Below are positions 43,343 through 53,346 of a DNA stretch of 64,000 nucleotides, one piece after another (positions within the stretch are counted from its first letter, which is position 1; the number at the start of each line of letters is the position of its first letter). The stretch covers positions 56,950 to 120,949 of the forward strand of contig NZ_JAHKQA010000105.1 in NCBI RefSeq assembly GCF_018860705.1, in the 5' to 3' direction. Origin of the DNA: Citreicella sp. C3M06. Lineage in GTDB: Bacteria; Pseudomonadota; Alphaproteobacteria; Rhodobacterales; Rhodobacteraceae. A program made the position numbers and the translations under genes. The notes under the pieces were generated by a model that was not told the DNA's origin, searched no databases, and saw nothing but the letters and a program-made list of their open reading frames with translations.

Positions 43343-46105
43343 TTATTCGTTGTCGCGGGCCCGCTGCTTGCCTTCCTCTATGGCGGCGCGCATCCGCCGG
43401 TCCAGCGTCTTTTGCTTGGACGGCGTGTAGAACTTCAGCCCGAACATGTCCTTGACGTAGAACGTGTCCACCACCTGCTCACCATAGGTCGCGATCACCG
43501 CCGAGGCGATGTAGACATTGCTTTCCGACAGGGTGCGCGTCAGGTCGTACAAAAGCCCCGGACGGTCGCGGGTGTCGACCTCGATGATGGTGTAAATTTC
43601 CGACCCCTCGTTGTCGAAAGTGATCGAGGTCGGCACCGAGAACGCCCGCTCGCGCTTCTTGAACTTCAGCTTGGCATGGATCGCCTCGCGCGGTTTGACC
43701 TCACCCTTCAGGGTTTTGCCGATCATGTCGCGCAGACGCGGCAGGCGGCTTTGCTCGAAGGGCGAGCCATCCATGTCCTGAATCCAGAACGCCGCCGTTG
43801 CGTAGCCGTCCTTGGAGGTAAAGGTGCGCGCATCGACCACATTCGCCCCGACCAGCGACAACGCCCCCGCAAGCCGCGAGAAAATGCCCGGATGGTCCGC
43901 AAGTGCAAAGCACACGCGCGTGGCGTCGCGATCATCGTCGGGGTGGATGTCGATGCGGATCTCGTCATTGCTGATGTTCTTCAGCAGCCCGGCAAAGACC
44001 ACATGGGCGGTGACATGCAGCCCCTGCCAATAGGGGTCGTAATGGCGCGCGGTTTCGGCGCGCAGATCCTTCTGATCCCAGCCATCCAACGCCTCGCGCA
44101 GCGCCTTCTTGGCCTCGGCACCGCGATTTTCTCGGTTCAGCGCCTCGAGACCGTCTTCCAGAGCCCGCCGGGTCTGGCGGTAGAGCGCTCTGAGTAAAGT
44201 GGCTTTCCAGTTGTTCCACGTGCCCGGACCAACGCCGCGAATGTCGCAGACCGTCAGCACGGTCAGCAGGTCGAGCCGCTCGCGGGTCTGCACGGCCTTG
44301 GCGAAATCGCGCACCGTGCGGGGATCGGCGATGTCGCGTTTCTGCGCCATGTCCGACATCAGCAAATGATAGCGGATCAGCCATTCCACCGTGGCACATT
44401 CGGGCTTGGTCAGCCCCAGCCGCGGCGCCACCTTGCGCGAGATCAGCGCGCCAAGCGCCGAGTGATCCTCGTCGCGGCCCTTGCCGATGTCATGCAGCAT
44501 CAGTGCGATGTACAGAACCTTGCGATTCACCCCTTCGCGCAGGATCGTCGAGGCGACGGGCAGTTCCTCGACCAGATCGCCATGTTCGATCGAGCTGAGC
44601 GTGGCAATGCACTGGATGGTGTGCTCGTCGACCGTATAGGCGTGATACATGTTGAACTGCATCATCGCCACGATGGGTTCGAATTCAGGGATGAAGGTGC
44701 CCAGCACGCCAAGCTCGTTCATCCGCCGCAGCGAGCGTTCGGGGTTGCCGTGCTTGAGCAGCAGGTCGATGAAGATGCGCCGCGCTTCCTTGTTGTTGCG
44801 CATGTCGTCGTCGATCAGGTGCAGGTTGGCCTTGATCAGACGCATGGCATCGGGGTGCAGCAACAGACCGGTGCGCAGCCCTTCCTCGAAGATCCGCAAC
44901 ATGTTCAGCTTGTCGGACATGAAGGCGGTGGGATCGGTCAGCGCAAGGCGGTTGTGCACGATCTGATAGCCCTCGCGCACCTTGGGCGGGCGCTTGAACA
45001 TGCGCTGCAGCAGCGGGGCGTCTTTCTGGTGCTCGGCCTCGAGCGCCGTCAGGAAGATGCGGGTCAGATCGCCGACCGCCGTGGCATGGCGGAAATAATC
45101 CTGCATGAACCATTCCACCGCACGGCGCCCGCCCCGGTCGGAATAGCCCATGGCCTCGGCCACCTCGACCTGCATGTCAAAGGTCAGTTGCTCGACCGCC
45201 CGGCCCGAACACAGGTGCAGATGGCAGCGCGTTGCCCAGAGGAATTCCTCGGCGCGCATGAAGGTGGTGTATTCCTCGCGCCGAAACACCCCGAGATTGA
45301 CCAGCGTCTGCACGTCATCGGTATGGTGGATGTACTTGGTGATCCAGTACAGCGATTGCAGATCGCGCAGGCCGCCCTTGCCCTCCTTGACGTTGGGCTC
45401 GACCACGTAGCGCAGGCCCTGCTTCTTGAGCCGCTGCGCGCGCTCTGCGAGCTTGGCGTTGACGAAGGCCCGCTCGGAGCCCTTGAACAACTCGTTCTGC
45501 AGCCGGGATTCCAGTTTGCGGGCCAGCGGCTCGTGGCCGGTCACGAAACGGGTTTCCAGCATGGCGGTGCGGATGGTGTAATCTTCAGCGCCAAGCCGCA
45601 GGCAATCCTTGATGGTGCGCGAGGCGTGACCGACCTTCAGCTTGAGATCCCAGAAGATGTAGAGCATCGACTCGATGACGCTCTCGGCCCAGGCGGTGAT
45701 CTTGTTCGGAGTCAGGAACAGCAGATCGACATCGGAAAACGGCGCCATTTCACCGCGCCCGTAGCCGCCGACCGCCAGCACCGTCAGCTTTTCGCCCGCC
45801 GGCTTGCCGCCCTTGGGATGCAGGCGCGTCGTGGCCAGTTCGAACACCAGCCGCACGACGCAATCGGTCAGCCAGGCATAGGCTTCGGTGGTCGGAAAGG
45901 CGGCATGGGGGCGCTTGGCAAAACCGGCGGCGATGGCATCGCGCCCGTCCTTGCTGGCCTGAGACAGGATGCGCACGGCGGCGGCGCGCACGCTCGTCTC
46001 GGTTGCGTCGTCATCGGCGGCGGCAAGAAGCGCGGCGCGGATGGTCGGCAGATCGAAGATCTCCGATGCCGGAACGACGAGGTCTTCCGGCATCGGGTAA
46101 AGCAT
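43343..46105 (-). CDS. glnD: bifunctional uridylyltransferase / uridylyl-removing enzyme (PII modification)
   Basis: About 920 residues in the GlnD order: nucleotidyltransferase domain (GGYGRGEMAPFSDVDLLFL), a helical linker domain, HD domain (MLHDIGKGRDEDHS) and two C-terminal ACT domains (YDLTRTLSESNVYIASA in the last). It adds UMP to PII at low glutamine and removes it at high glutamine, setting nitrogen control. The track frame could start at a TTG (46153) overlapping the upstream gene; the ATGs at 46105 or 46090 are more credible. Confidence 0.95.
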   Translation of the reverse strand: MLYPMPEDLVVPASEIFDLPTIRAALLAAADDDATETSVRAAAVRILSQASKDGRDAIAAGFAKRPHAAFPTTEAYAWLTDCVVRLVFELATTRLHPKGGKPAGEKLTVLAVGGYGRGEMAPFSDVDLLFLTPNKITAWAESVIESMLYIFWDLKLKVGHASRTIKDCLRLGAEDYTIRTAMLETRFVTGHEPLARKLESRLQNELFKGSERAFVNAKLAERAQRLKKQGLRYVVEPNVKEGKGGLRDLQSLYWITKYIHHTDDVQTLVNLGVFRREEYTTFMRAEEFLWATRCHLHLCSGRAVEQLTFDMQVEVAEAMGYSDRGGRRAVEWFMQDYFRHATAVGDLTRIFLTALEAEHQKDAPLLQRMFKRPPKVREGYQIVHNRLALTDPTAFMSDKLNMLRIFEEGLRTGLLLHPDAMRLIKANLHLIDDDMRNNKEARRIFIDLLLKHGNPERSLRRMNELGVLGTFIPEFEPIVAMMQFNMYHAYTVDEHTIQCIATLSSIEHGDLVEELPVASTILREGVNRKVLYIALMLHDIGKGRDEDHSALGALISRKVAPRLGLTKPECATVEWLIRYHLLMSDMAQKRDIADPRTVRDFAKAVQTRERLDLLTVLTVCDIRGVGPGTWNNWKATLLRALYRQTRRALEDGLEALNRENRGAEAKKALREALDGWDQKDLRAETARHYDPYWQGLHVTAHVVFAGLLKNISNDEIRIDIHPDDDRDATRVCFALADHPGIFSRLAGALSLVGANVVDARTFTSKDGYATAAFWIQDMDGSPFEQSRLPRLRDMIGKTLKGEVKPREAIHAKLKFKKRERAFSVPTSITFDNEGSEIYTIIEVDTRDRPGLLYDLTRTLSESNVYIASAVIATYGEQVVDTFYVKDMFGLKFYTPSKQKTLDRRMRAAIEEGKQRARDNE

Positions 46106-46112
46106 CTGGTCG

Positions 46113-47300
46113 TCAGAAGCCTGCGCCGGAGAAGCTTGCGGGGGCAGGGTCAAGGATCACCATCTGGTTGTTGCGCACGGTTGCGACGGCAAGGCCACGC
46201 TGGTTGGTGCCGTCGGGTCTCAGGCGGAATACACCGCCCGTGCCTTGGAAACCAGCGCTTTGCGTCAGTGCGCCCGCGGTCAGAGCATCGCTGCGCCCCT
46301 GTTCCAGCAGCGCACCGATGGCGGCAATGCCGTCAAAGGCTAGCCCGGACAGCGGGTGCGGAGCGCTGCCGTAGCGGGCGGCGTAGCGCTGGGTAAAGCT
46401 GGTCTGCATCGACTGGTTGGGCAGGGTGAACCACGCCCCCTGTGCGCCGGGCATGCTGAACAGCTCGGGCTTCACATCCCAGCGGGTCAGGCCGATATAC
46501 TGCACCTCGGACGGCGAGACGCCGTTTTCCGGCATGATCTGAAGCAGCACCGGCATTGCGGCGTTGGTCGCATCGGTGGTGACAAAGACGGAATCGGCGC
46601 CGGTATCTGCGACGATGCTGCCCATCGACTGGGCGGTCCCGGTGACGCCCTCAAGGGTCAGCGGATAGGTCTGCGACGCGGCGACACGCACACCGTTGCG
46701 CGCGGCGGCCCGTTCGACGGCGATTTTGCCGAACTGCCCCGGCACGTCGTCCGAACTGACAATCGCGACGCTGCTGCGGCCCTGCCGCTTGGCATAAGCC
46801 ATCAGGCGGTCGGCGGTGTTCTCGAATGTCGGCCCGAGGATGTACAGGTTGCCCCCGGCAATCGACGCGTTGTTCGAGAAGGACAGAACATTGACCCCCT
46901 CGTCGGCGACCATCTTGCTGGCCTCGACGGCGACCTCGCCGCGCAGCGGGCCAAGGATGATGCGGGCACCCTCGTCGACGGCGCGCTGCGCCTGTGCGCC
47001 CGCAGCGGCCGGAGACCCAGCGGTGTCATAGACCGCAAGCTCGATATTGCTGTCGCCAAGGTCCGCGATGGCAAGCCGCGCGGCGTTTTCAAGATCGCGG
47101 GCGATGCTCGCCGCGCCCGGATCGCTCTGCGGAACCAGCAATGCGACGCGCACCGGAGCACCCGGATCGACGCTTGGACCCGAGGCGCTGCCGCCGGTAT
47201 TTGTCATGACCGGCATGTCGCAGGCGGCGAGCAATGTGGCTGTCGTTGCAAGCGCAGTGATTCGGAGCGCCTTGCGGGCGCGGGTCAAAACGGCGAACAT
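46113..47300 (-). CDS. LppC/LpoA-like lipoprotein, penicillin-binding protein activator family
   Basis: 395 residues. The lipoprotein signal ends in LLAAC (C27). The mature part has the periplasmic binding-protein type 1 fold (VRVALLVPQSDPGAASIARDLENAARLA, then GPLRGEVAVEASK) also seen in LpoA. In E. coli LpoA activates PBP1a; this protein lacks the N-terminal TPR part of LpoA, so it corresponds to the short form. It is divergent from rsmI, an arrangement also found in other proteobacteria. It ends eight bases before the chosen glnD start. Confidence 0.85.
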   Translation of the reverse strand: MFAVLTRARKALRITALATTATLLAACDMPVMTNTGGSASGPSVDPGAPVRVALLVPQSDPGAASIARDLENAARLAIADLGDSNIELAVYDTAGSPAAAGAQAQRAVDEGARIILGPLRGEVAVEASKMVADEGVNVLSFSNNASIAGGNLYILGPTFENTADRLMAYAKRQGRSSVAIVSSDDVPGQFGKIAVERAAARNGVRVAASQTYPLTLEGVTGTAQSMGSIVADTGADSVFVTTDATNAAMPVLLQIMPENGVSPSEVQYIGLTRWDVKPELFSMPGAQGAWFTLPNQSMQTSFTQRYAARYGSAPHPLSGLAFDGIAAIGALLEQGRSDALTAGALTQSAGFQGTGGVFRLRPDGTNQRGLAVATVRNNQMVILDPAPASFSGAGF

Positions 47301-47387
47301 GCTGGAAACTCCCTCGATGGCTGGCGCGGTTACATATCCGCGCGACGTTACCCGGGAAGATAACCCGCAAAGCAGAGGGGTCCAGAT

Positions 47388-48257
47388 ATGAATGTCGAAA
47401 AGGGCGAATTGACGCCGGGTCTCTATCTTGTCGCGGTGCCGATCGGCAACGCCCGCGACATCACGCTGCGCGCGCTCGATGTGCTGCGCAACGCCGACCT
47501 GCTGGCGGCCGAGGATACCCGAAGCCTGCGCAGACTTATGGAAATACACGGTATTCCACTTCGGGATCGGTCTTGCCTGCCCTATCACGATCACAATGGC
47601 GACCGGATGCGCCCGAAACTGCTCGCAGCGCTCGCGGCCGGGCAATCCGTCGCCTATGCCTCCGAAGCGGGCACGCCGATGATCTCGGATCCGGGATTTG
47701 ATCTGGCACGGGCGGCGCGCGCCGAAGGCATAGCGGTGACCACCGCTCCGGGCGTATCGGCGGTGGTCACCGCGCTCACGCTTGCCGGACAGCCGACGGA
47801 CCGGTTTTTCTTTGCAGGATTCCTGCCAAACAGCGGCGGCGCCCGGCGAAAAGGGCTGGAATCCCTGCGCGACATCGAGGCGACGCTGGTCTTCTACGAA
47901 TCGCCCAAACGCCTCGGTGCGATGCTGGCGGACGCCGCTGCCAAACTGGGAGCAGAGCGCCCCGCAACGGTTTGCAGGGAGCTGACCAAACGTTTTGAAG
48001 AGGCCCGCGAAGGCAGCTTGGCGGAATTGGCGGCCTATTACGACGAACACCCGCCAAAAGGCGAGATCGTGGTCCTGATCGGCAAAGGGAGTTCGGAGAA
48101 AATTAGTGAAACTGATATAGACGAGTCCCTGAATGACGCGCTGAAAACGATGTCGGTGCGGGATGCCGCCGATGCCGTCTCCGGGATGCTCGGGCTGAAG
48201 CGCCGACCGGTCTATCAACGCGCGATGGCACTGGCAAAGGAACGCGGCGACGGCTGA
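47388..48257 (+). CDS. rsmI: 16S rRNA (cytidine-1402-2'-O)-methyltransferase
   Basis: 289 residues of the tetrapyrrole-methylase fold. Signatures include LYLVAVPIGNARDITLRAL, AAEDTRSLRRLM, SEAGTPMISDPG and VFYESPKR. It 2'-O-methylates C1402 in the ribosomal P-site. It is followed by yraN after 29 bp and divergent from the LppC-like gene, the usual conserved block. Confidence 0.96.
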   Translation: MNVEKGELTPGLYLVAVPIGNARDITLRALDVLRNADLLAAEDTRSLRRLMEIHGIPLRDRSCLPYHDHNGDRMRPKLLAALAAGQSVAYASEAGTPMISDPGFDLARAARAEGIAVTTAPGVSAVVTALTLAGQPTDRFFFAGFLPNSGGARRKGLESLRDIEATLVFYESPKRLGAMLADAAAKLGAERPATVCRELTKRFEEAREGSLAELAAYYDEHPPKGEIVVLIGKGSSEKISETDIDESLNDALKTMSVRDAADAVSGMLGLKRRPVYQRAMALAKERGDG

Positions 48258-48286
48258 CGCACCCCGCCGATCAAAAGGACCGACGC

Positions 48287-48730
48287 ATGACGACGCAACT
48301 GGCTTTCGACTTCACTGCGCCAGACCCCGCCGCTGGGCCGATTCTGCCGCATGAGGGCGGTCGCCGGACCCGGGTTCATCGCGGAACCACCGGATATCAC
48401 GCAGGTGTGTCGGCGGAACTGCGGGTGGCACAGGATTACGAACGCAGGGGCTATACGGTTCTGCGCAGCCGCTGGCGTGGTCTTGGGGGCGAAATCGATC
48501 TGATCATTGCCGATGGGGATGCCGTCATCTTTGTCGAGGTTAAGAAAAGCCGTTCCTTCGACAGGGCGCTGGAGCGGCTGTCACGCCGCCAGATCCTGCG
48601 CCTGTTCTCGGCCGCCGAAGAATTTGTTGGCACATTGCCGGGCGGATCCCTCACCGAAATGCGCTTTGACGTTGCCTTGATGGACGAGCGCGGCATGATC
48701 CGCATCATGGAAGGCGCACTGATGCTGTAG
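48287..48730 (+). CDS. yraN: YraN/UPF0102 endonuclease-fold protein
   Basis: 147 residues. Residues 45-110 have the PD-(D/E)XK nuclease-like motif: [21 protein letters not shown]. The N-terminal 35 residues are longer than usual and basic. Its role is unknown; Holliday-junction resolvase-like folds have been noted. Third in the rsmI-yraN-gshB order. Confidence 0.93.
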   Translation: MTTQLAFDFTAPDPAAGPILPHEGGRRTRVHRGTTGYHAGVSAELRVAQDYERRGYTVLRSRWRGLGGEIDLIIADGDAVIFVEVKKSRSFDRALERLSRRQILRLFSAAEEFVGTLPGGSLTEMRFDVALMDERGMIRIMEGALML

Positions 48731-48804
48731 CCTGCGCCGGGGACGGGCATTGCCTCGCGCCGGGCTCTGCGCCATGTATGGCCAGAGCCAGCTTGGGAGT
48801 CCTC

Positions 48805-49740
48805 ATGAAGATCGCTTTCCAGATGGACCCGATTGGTCCCATCGACATCGACGCAGACAGCACGTTTCGACTCGCTGAAGAGGCGCAGGCCCGCGGCCAT
48901 GCGCTGTTTTACTACACGCCGGATCACCTGTCGTTTCAGGACGGGCGCATCATGGCACGTGGCCAGTCATTGAGCGTTCAGCGTGTCAAGGGCGCGCATG
49001 CCACGCTCGGAGAAATGCAGGAGGTCGACCTGTCGGATTTCGACGTGGTCTGGCTGCGTCAGGATCCGCCCTTCGACATGCATTACATCACCACAACGCA
49101 TCTGCTCGAGCGGCTCGCGCCCGGCACATTGGTGATGAACGACCCATTCTGGGTCCGCAATTCGCCCGAAAAACTGCTGGTTCTGAATTTTCCCGACCTG
49201 ACGCCGCCGACGGCGATCGCGCGGGATCTCGCGACGATTCGCGCTTTCAAGGAAAAGCACGGCGATATCATTCTCAAGCCGCTTTACGGCAATGGCGGTG
49301 CTGGGGTGTTCCGCCTAGATCAGAACGATCGCAACCTCAGCTCGCTCTATGAGCTGTTCACCGGCTTCTCGCGTGAGCCGCTGATCGTGCAGAAATACCT
49401 GCCTGCCGTCACCAAAGGCGACAAACGGGTGATCCTTGTCGATGGCGAGCCGGTCGGTGCCATCAACCGTGTGCCCGCCGCTGGCGAGGTGCGCTCGAAC
49501 ATGCATGTCGGCGGGCGCCCTGAAAAGGTTGCGCTGACCGATCGAGACCTCGAAATCTGCGCCAAGATCGGCCCGGTCTTGCGTGAAAAAGGTCAGGTCT
49601 TTGTCGGCATCGACGTTATCGGCGACTGGCTGACCGAGATCAACGTGACCTCGCCCACCGGCATTCAGGAGCTCGAGCGGTTCGACGGTGTCAATGTCGC
49701 CGAGAAGATCTGGCAGGCGGTCGAAGCCCGGCGCGGATGA
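48805..49740 (+). CDS. gshB: glutathione synthetase
   Basis: 311 residues. [20 protein letters not shown] opens the protein; the ATP-grasp core shows [14 protein letters not shown], the [20 protein letters not shown] stretch and a late [12 protein letters not shown] that binds metal and substrate. It joins glycine to gamma-glutamylcysteine. The ATG at 48805 is conserved; 48778 adds nine unlikely residues. Its stop overlaps the next gene's start by four bases. Confidence 0.96.
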   Translation: MKIAFQMDPIGPIDIDADSTFRLAEEAQARGHALFYYTPDHLSFQDGRIMARGQSLSVQRVKGAHATLGEMQEVDLSDFDVVWLRQDPPFDMHYITTTHLLERLAPGTLVMNDPFWVRNSPEKLLVLNFPDLTPPTAIARDLATIRAFKEKHGDIILKPLYGNGGAGVFRLDQNDRNLSSLYELFTGFSREPLIVQKYLPAVTKGDKRVILVDGEPVGAINRVPAAGEVRSNMHVGGRPEKVALTDRDLEICAKIGPVLREKGQVFVGIDVIGDWLTEINVTSPTGIQELERFDGVNVAEKIWQAVEARRG

Positions 49741-50633
49741 GCTTGCGGCTCGCCGCGCTGAACAGCGGACTTCGGCTATTTTCGAAGCCCGCGCTGCGGC
49801 GGACCGCCAGTGCCGAACAGGCGGCGCGTGATCTGGAGCGCATCGCGCCCCTGCTGCCTCGGCCTGCATTCCTGCGCCGGATCGAGCGGCCCGGAGGGCT
49901 GCACTGGGTTTCCGCCGGGCCCTGCGCAATGCACCGGGTCATCCTGCATTTTCATGGTGGCGGCTTCATCACCGGCAGCCCGGCCACCCACCAGGGCATG
50001 ATCGCGCGCCTGTCGCAGCTGTCGAGGATCGAGGTCTGCGCCCCTGATTATCCGCTTGCCCAGCGCGCGCCGTTTCCAGCGGCGTTCGATGCGGCCTGCG
50101 CCGCCTGGCAGGCGCTTCTGGCGCTTGGGTATCTCCCCGGGCAGATCGTTCTATCGGGCGATTCGGCCGGCGGCGGGCTGGCGCTTGCGCTGTTGTCGCG
50201 CTGTTGCATGGACGGGCAGCCACCTGCTGGAGCGGTAGCCTTTTCTCCGTGGACCGATCTTGCGATGACGGGGGAGAGCCTGTCGCGCAACGCCCGCTAC
50301 GACGCTTTTCTGCCGGTGAGCCGAATGTCTGATCTGGTGGCCTTGATCCTTGGCGGGGCCGATCCGCGTGATCCGCGGATCTCGCCGCTTTACGCCCGCT
50401 TCCCCGCCTGCCCGCCAGTGATGATCTTTCATTCGCAGACCGAGATACTGGCCGATGACGCGACGCGTATGGCGGACCGCCTGCACGAGATGGGCGCGCG
50501 GGTCGCCCTGCGCAACCATCCCTGCGCGCCGCACGCCTGGCCCGTCTTCGATGGCTGGATTCCCGAGGCGCGACAGACCCTGCGCGAGGCCGCGCAATTC
50601 GTTCAGGCTTGTCTCGACGAGATCAACCGGTAG
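49737..50633 (+). CDS. alpha/beta hydrolase, hormone-sensitive-lipase type
   Basis: 298 residues. The HSL-family oxyanion motif HFHGGGF and the nucleophile [10 protein letters not shown] are visible, with an Asp/His pair later ([17 protein letters not shown]). It hydrolyses short acyl esters in other bacteria; the natural substrate is unknown. ATGA overlap with gshB indicates coupling. Its 3' end overlaps the convergent comM by 31 bases. Confidence 0.88.
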   Translation: MSLRLAALNSGLRLFSKPALRRTASAEQAARDLERIAPLLPRPAFLRRIERPGGLHWVSAGPCAMHRVILHFHGGGFITGSPATHQGMIARLSQLSRIEVCAPDYPLAQRAPFPAAFDAACAAWQALLALGYLPGQIVLSGDSAGGGLALALLSRCCMDGQPPAGAVAFSPWTDLAMTGESLSRNARYDAFLPVSRMSDLVALILGGADPRDPRISPLYARFPACPPVMIFHSQTEILADDATRMADRLHEMGARVALRNHPCAPHAWPVFDGWIPEARQTLREAAQFVQACLDEINR

Positions 50634-52117
50634 CCCAGCGCCTCGGCAAGATGGGGGCGCTGGATAGCGCCCGAGCCGCCAAGATCGGCGATGGTGCGCG
50701 CCACCCGCAAGATGCGATGGTAGCCGCGCGCCGTCAGGCCAAAGCTATCGGCGGCCTTCAGCAACAAGGCGCGGCAGTCTGTGTCGAGCCGGGTGATCTC
50801 ATCCAGCAGCGCGCCTTCAGCGTCGGCATTGGTGCGCACGCCGGGGTGCGCGGCGAAGCGTTCCGACTGGATGTCGCGCGCCCTAGCGACGCGGGCAGCA
50901 ACATCGGCGGAGCTGTCGCCCGATGGCGGCAGGTCGAGATCCATAAACGCGACGGGCGGCACTTCGATGCGCAAATCGAAACGATCCATCAACGGGCCGG
51001 AGATCCGCGCCATGTAATCGTCGCCACAGCCCGGCGCGCGCGAACAGGCACGACCCGGATCGCTCAGATAGCCGCATTTGCAGGGGTTCGCGGCCGCCAC
51101 CAGCATGAAGCGGCAGGGATAGGCCAGATGGGCATTGGCACGCGACACCATCACCTGCCCGGTTTCAAGCGGCTGGCGCAGGGTTTCCAGCACGGTGCGC
51201 TGGAATTCGGGCAGCTCGTCAAGAAACAGCACGCCATTGTGGGCAAGGCTCGCCTCGCCGGGCTTTGCCCCCCGCCCGCCGCCGATGATCGCCGCCATCG
51301 AGGCAGTGTGATGCGGATCGCGATAGGGCCGACTGCGCGAGATGCCGCCTTCGGTCAGCAGCCCGGCGACCGAGTGGATCATCGAAGTTTCAAGCGCTTC
51401 CTGCGGGCTGAGCGGCGGCAGAAGCCCCGGCAGCCGCGCCGCAAGCATCGACTTGCCCGATCCGGGCGTGCCGACAAACAGCAGGTGGTGACGCCCCGCC
51501 GCCGCGATTTCCAGCGCGCGCTTGGCGCGTTCCTGCCCTTTGACATCGCGCAGATCGCGGGACTGCGCCGCGCGCGACAGCTCGCCCGGCGAGGCGGGCC
51601 GGATCGGGGCCTGTCCCGAGAAATGCCGCACCAGATCGCCAAGGCTGCGCGCGCCGATCACGGTGCAGCTGCCGACCCACGCCGCTTCGGGGCCGGACCC
51701 GTGCGGGCAGACCAGCACGCGATCCGCCTCGGCCGCGGTCATCGCGGCGGGCAGCGCGCCGGGCACCGGCACCAGCGTGCCATCCAGCGACAGCTCGCCC
51801 AGCGCCATCACCCCGCCGACCACATCACGCGGCAGGATATCAAGCGCGGCAAGCAGGCTCAGCGCGATGGGCAGGTCGAAATGCGAGCCTTCCTTGGGCA
51901 TGTCGGCGGGTGACAGGTTCACGGTGATGCGCTTGGACGGCAGCGCGATGCCCATGGCGGTCAACGCCGAGCGAACCCGCTCGCGCGCTTCGGATACCGC
52001 CTTGTCGGGCAGCCCGACGATGGCAAAGGCCGGCACGCCGATGGTCACGGCGCATTGCACCTCGACCGGCAGAGCCTCGACCCCTTCGAATGCCACCGTA
52101 TAAGATTGTGCGACCAT
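50603..52117 (-). CDS. comM: YifB/ComM-family Mg-chelatase-like AAA+ ATPase
   Basis: 504 residues. The N-terminal Lon-like domain (VTIGVPAFAIVGLPDKAVSEAR) is followed by the AAA+ core: Walker A GTPGSGKSMLAARLPG, Walker B GVLFLDELPEF, and a zinc-finger-like CKCGYLSDPGRACSRAPGC. ComM helps branch migration during natural transformation and its relatives are widespread in non-competent bacteria. The ATG at 52117 is preferred over 52144. Confidence 0.94.
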   Translation of the reverse strand: MVAQSYTVAFEGVEALPVEVQCAVTIGVPAFAIVGLPDKAVSEARERVRSALTAMGIALPSKRITVNLSPADMPKEGSHFDLPIALSLLAALDILPRDVVGGVMALGELSLDGTLVPVPGALPAAMTAAEADRVLVCPHGSGPEAAWVGSCTVIGARSLGDLVRHFSGQAPIRPASPGELSRAAQSRDLRDVKGQERAKRALEIAAAGRHHLLFVGTPGSGKSMLAARLPGLLPPLSPQEALETSMIHSVAGLLTEGGISRSRPYRDPHHTASMAAIIGGGRGAKPGEASLAHNGVLFLDELPEFQRTVLETLRQPLETGQVMVSRANAHLAYPCRFMLVAAANPCKCGYLSDPGRACSRAPGCGDDYMARISGPLMDRFDLRIEVPPVAFMDLDLPPSGDSSADVAARVARARDIQSERFAAHPGVRTNADAEGALLDEITRLDTDCRALLLKAADSFGLTARGYHRILRVARTIADLGGSGAIQRPHLAEALGYRLISSRQA

Positions 52118-52214
52118 GCCCTTGCTCTCCGCCGTCCTTGGCACCGTGACCGGAGCGTGGTTAGCGAAAGGTTAATTGCCGCATAAAAAGTTAATGCGGA
52201 AACAAGGTGTCGCG

Positions 52215-53081
52215 TCAGAGCAGCGCGGCAAAGGCAGGCCAGGCTGCCGGGTCCGCGACGGTCTTGTCCCGGCAGAAGGCATTGCAGAAGCCAAAGACCC
52301 GGCCCCCGGTTTCAAGCAGATGCGTGACCGGCGCGCCCGAATAGGGGCAAAGGTCGTTTTCCGAAGTGCCGGTTTCGATGGCGCGCGCCGGCAGCGGGGC
52401 CGGGCCGCGCCAGACACCTTTGGCCCATGGCCGTTCATAGCGCGCCAGATGCTCGCCGCGCGCGATGCCCATTGCCCGCCATCGCCGAAACGCCGGGTCC
52501 GCAAGATGGGCGGCGACATAGGCGCGGGCGGTGTCGCCCACGGGCAGCCCATGGCCCGCGATGCGCGCGGCGACGGGGGCGTAGAACGCATCGACAGCGC
52601 CGTATCTGCCAAACAGCCAAGGGCCGTCGCCACCATGACGCTTGCGCGCCAACCCCCACAGGGTTTCAATCCGCGCAACATCAGCCAGCACCGCCTCGGA
52701 AGGGCGAACATCGCGATAGGCCGCCTGAAGGTTCATCGGGCATTCCGCCCGCAAGGCGCCAAAGCTTGCATGCATCTCGGCGCAGATCGAGCGCGCCATG
52801 GCCCTTGCAGCGGGATCCGATGGCCAATGGCCCGCCAAAGGGTGCCGCGTCGCCAGTTCTTCGGCGATGGCAAGGCTGTCCCAGATCACCGCCCCATCTT
52901 CGGTTTGCAGGCAGGGTACGGTGCGGCCCGGCGCGATCTGCGGCAACTGCTCTGCCACCGCGCCATCGTCAAAGCTGATGCGGGTGATGACAAACGGCAG
53001 ATCGAAGCGCTCCATCAGCAGCCAGCCGCGCATGGACCAGCTGGAATAGGTGTAGTCTCCGAGAAACAGGCGATCGGGCAT
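52215..53081 (-). CDS. glutathione S-transferase with extra C-terminal cysteine domain
   Basis: 288 residues, longer than the usual 200-230. The first 80 are a thioredoxin-like GST domain (YTYSSWSMRGWLLMERF, CLQTEDGAVIWDSLAIAEEL). The helical domain follows to about 230. After it comes an unusual end: DLCPYSGAPVTHLLETGGR followed by FGFCNAFCRDKTVADP, three cysteines spaced like a zinc knuckle of the YHS/TRASH type. Such an end could bind a metal or a redox partner. The ATG at 53081 gives the conserved GST start. Confidence 0.85.
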   Translation of the reverse strand: MPDRLFLGDYTYSSWSMRGWLLMERFDLPFVITRISFDDGAVAEQLPQIAPGRTVPCLQTEDGAVIWDSLAIAEELATRHPLAGHWPSDPAARAMARSICAEMHASFGALRAECPMNLQAAYRDVRPSEAVLADVARIETLWGLARKRHGGDGPWLFGRYGAVDAFYAPVAARIAGHGLPVGDTARAYVAAHLADPAFRRWRAMGIARGEHLARYERPWAKGVWRGPAPLPARAIETGTSENDLCPYSGAPVTHLLETGGRVFGFCNAFCRDKTVADPAAWPAFAALL

Positions 53082-53224
53082 GGACAACTCCGCAAGGCGA
53101 TTTACCTTATGATTGCTGACACATCGCAGGACCCTGACAAAGCGCATTTCCGTGCCGCCATGGATCACGGATGCTGATGGATCAGCCGGCAAAATCACGC
53201 CGGGCGCCGCCCCCGTCCCCGCGA

Positions 53225-53244
53225 TTTTCCGCAAACGCGGAAAA
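53225..53244. repeat. 8-bp perfect hairpin upstream of rpoH
   Basis: TTTTCCGC and GCGGAAAA arms around an AAAC loop, followed by AAATTT, 100 bp before the rpoH start. It could end leftover transcripts or form part of the rpoH leader. Confidence 0.4.
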
Positions 53245-53346
53245 AATTTAGCGCCGGGGCGAAACTTGTCGCAGGTTTGGTGCGTTCATGGTCGTACAAC
53301 CACGCACGCGAGACGGGCAAACCCCGTCCGGCATCCGACGGGGGAT

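Noticed and set aside
47301..48218. Minus-strand extension of the LppC-like protein
   Set aside because: Antisense to rsmI; the lipoprotein signal at 47300 marks the real start.
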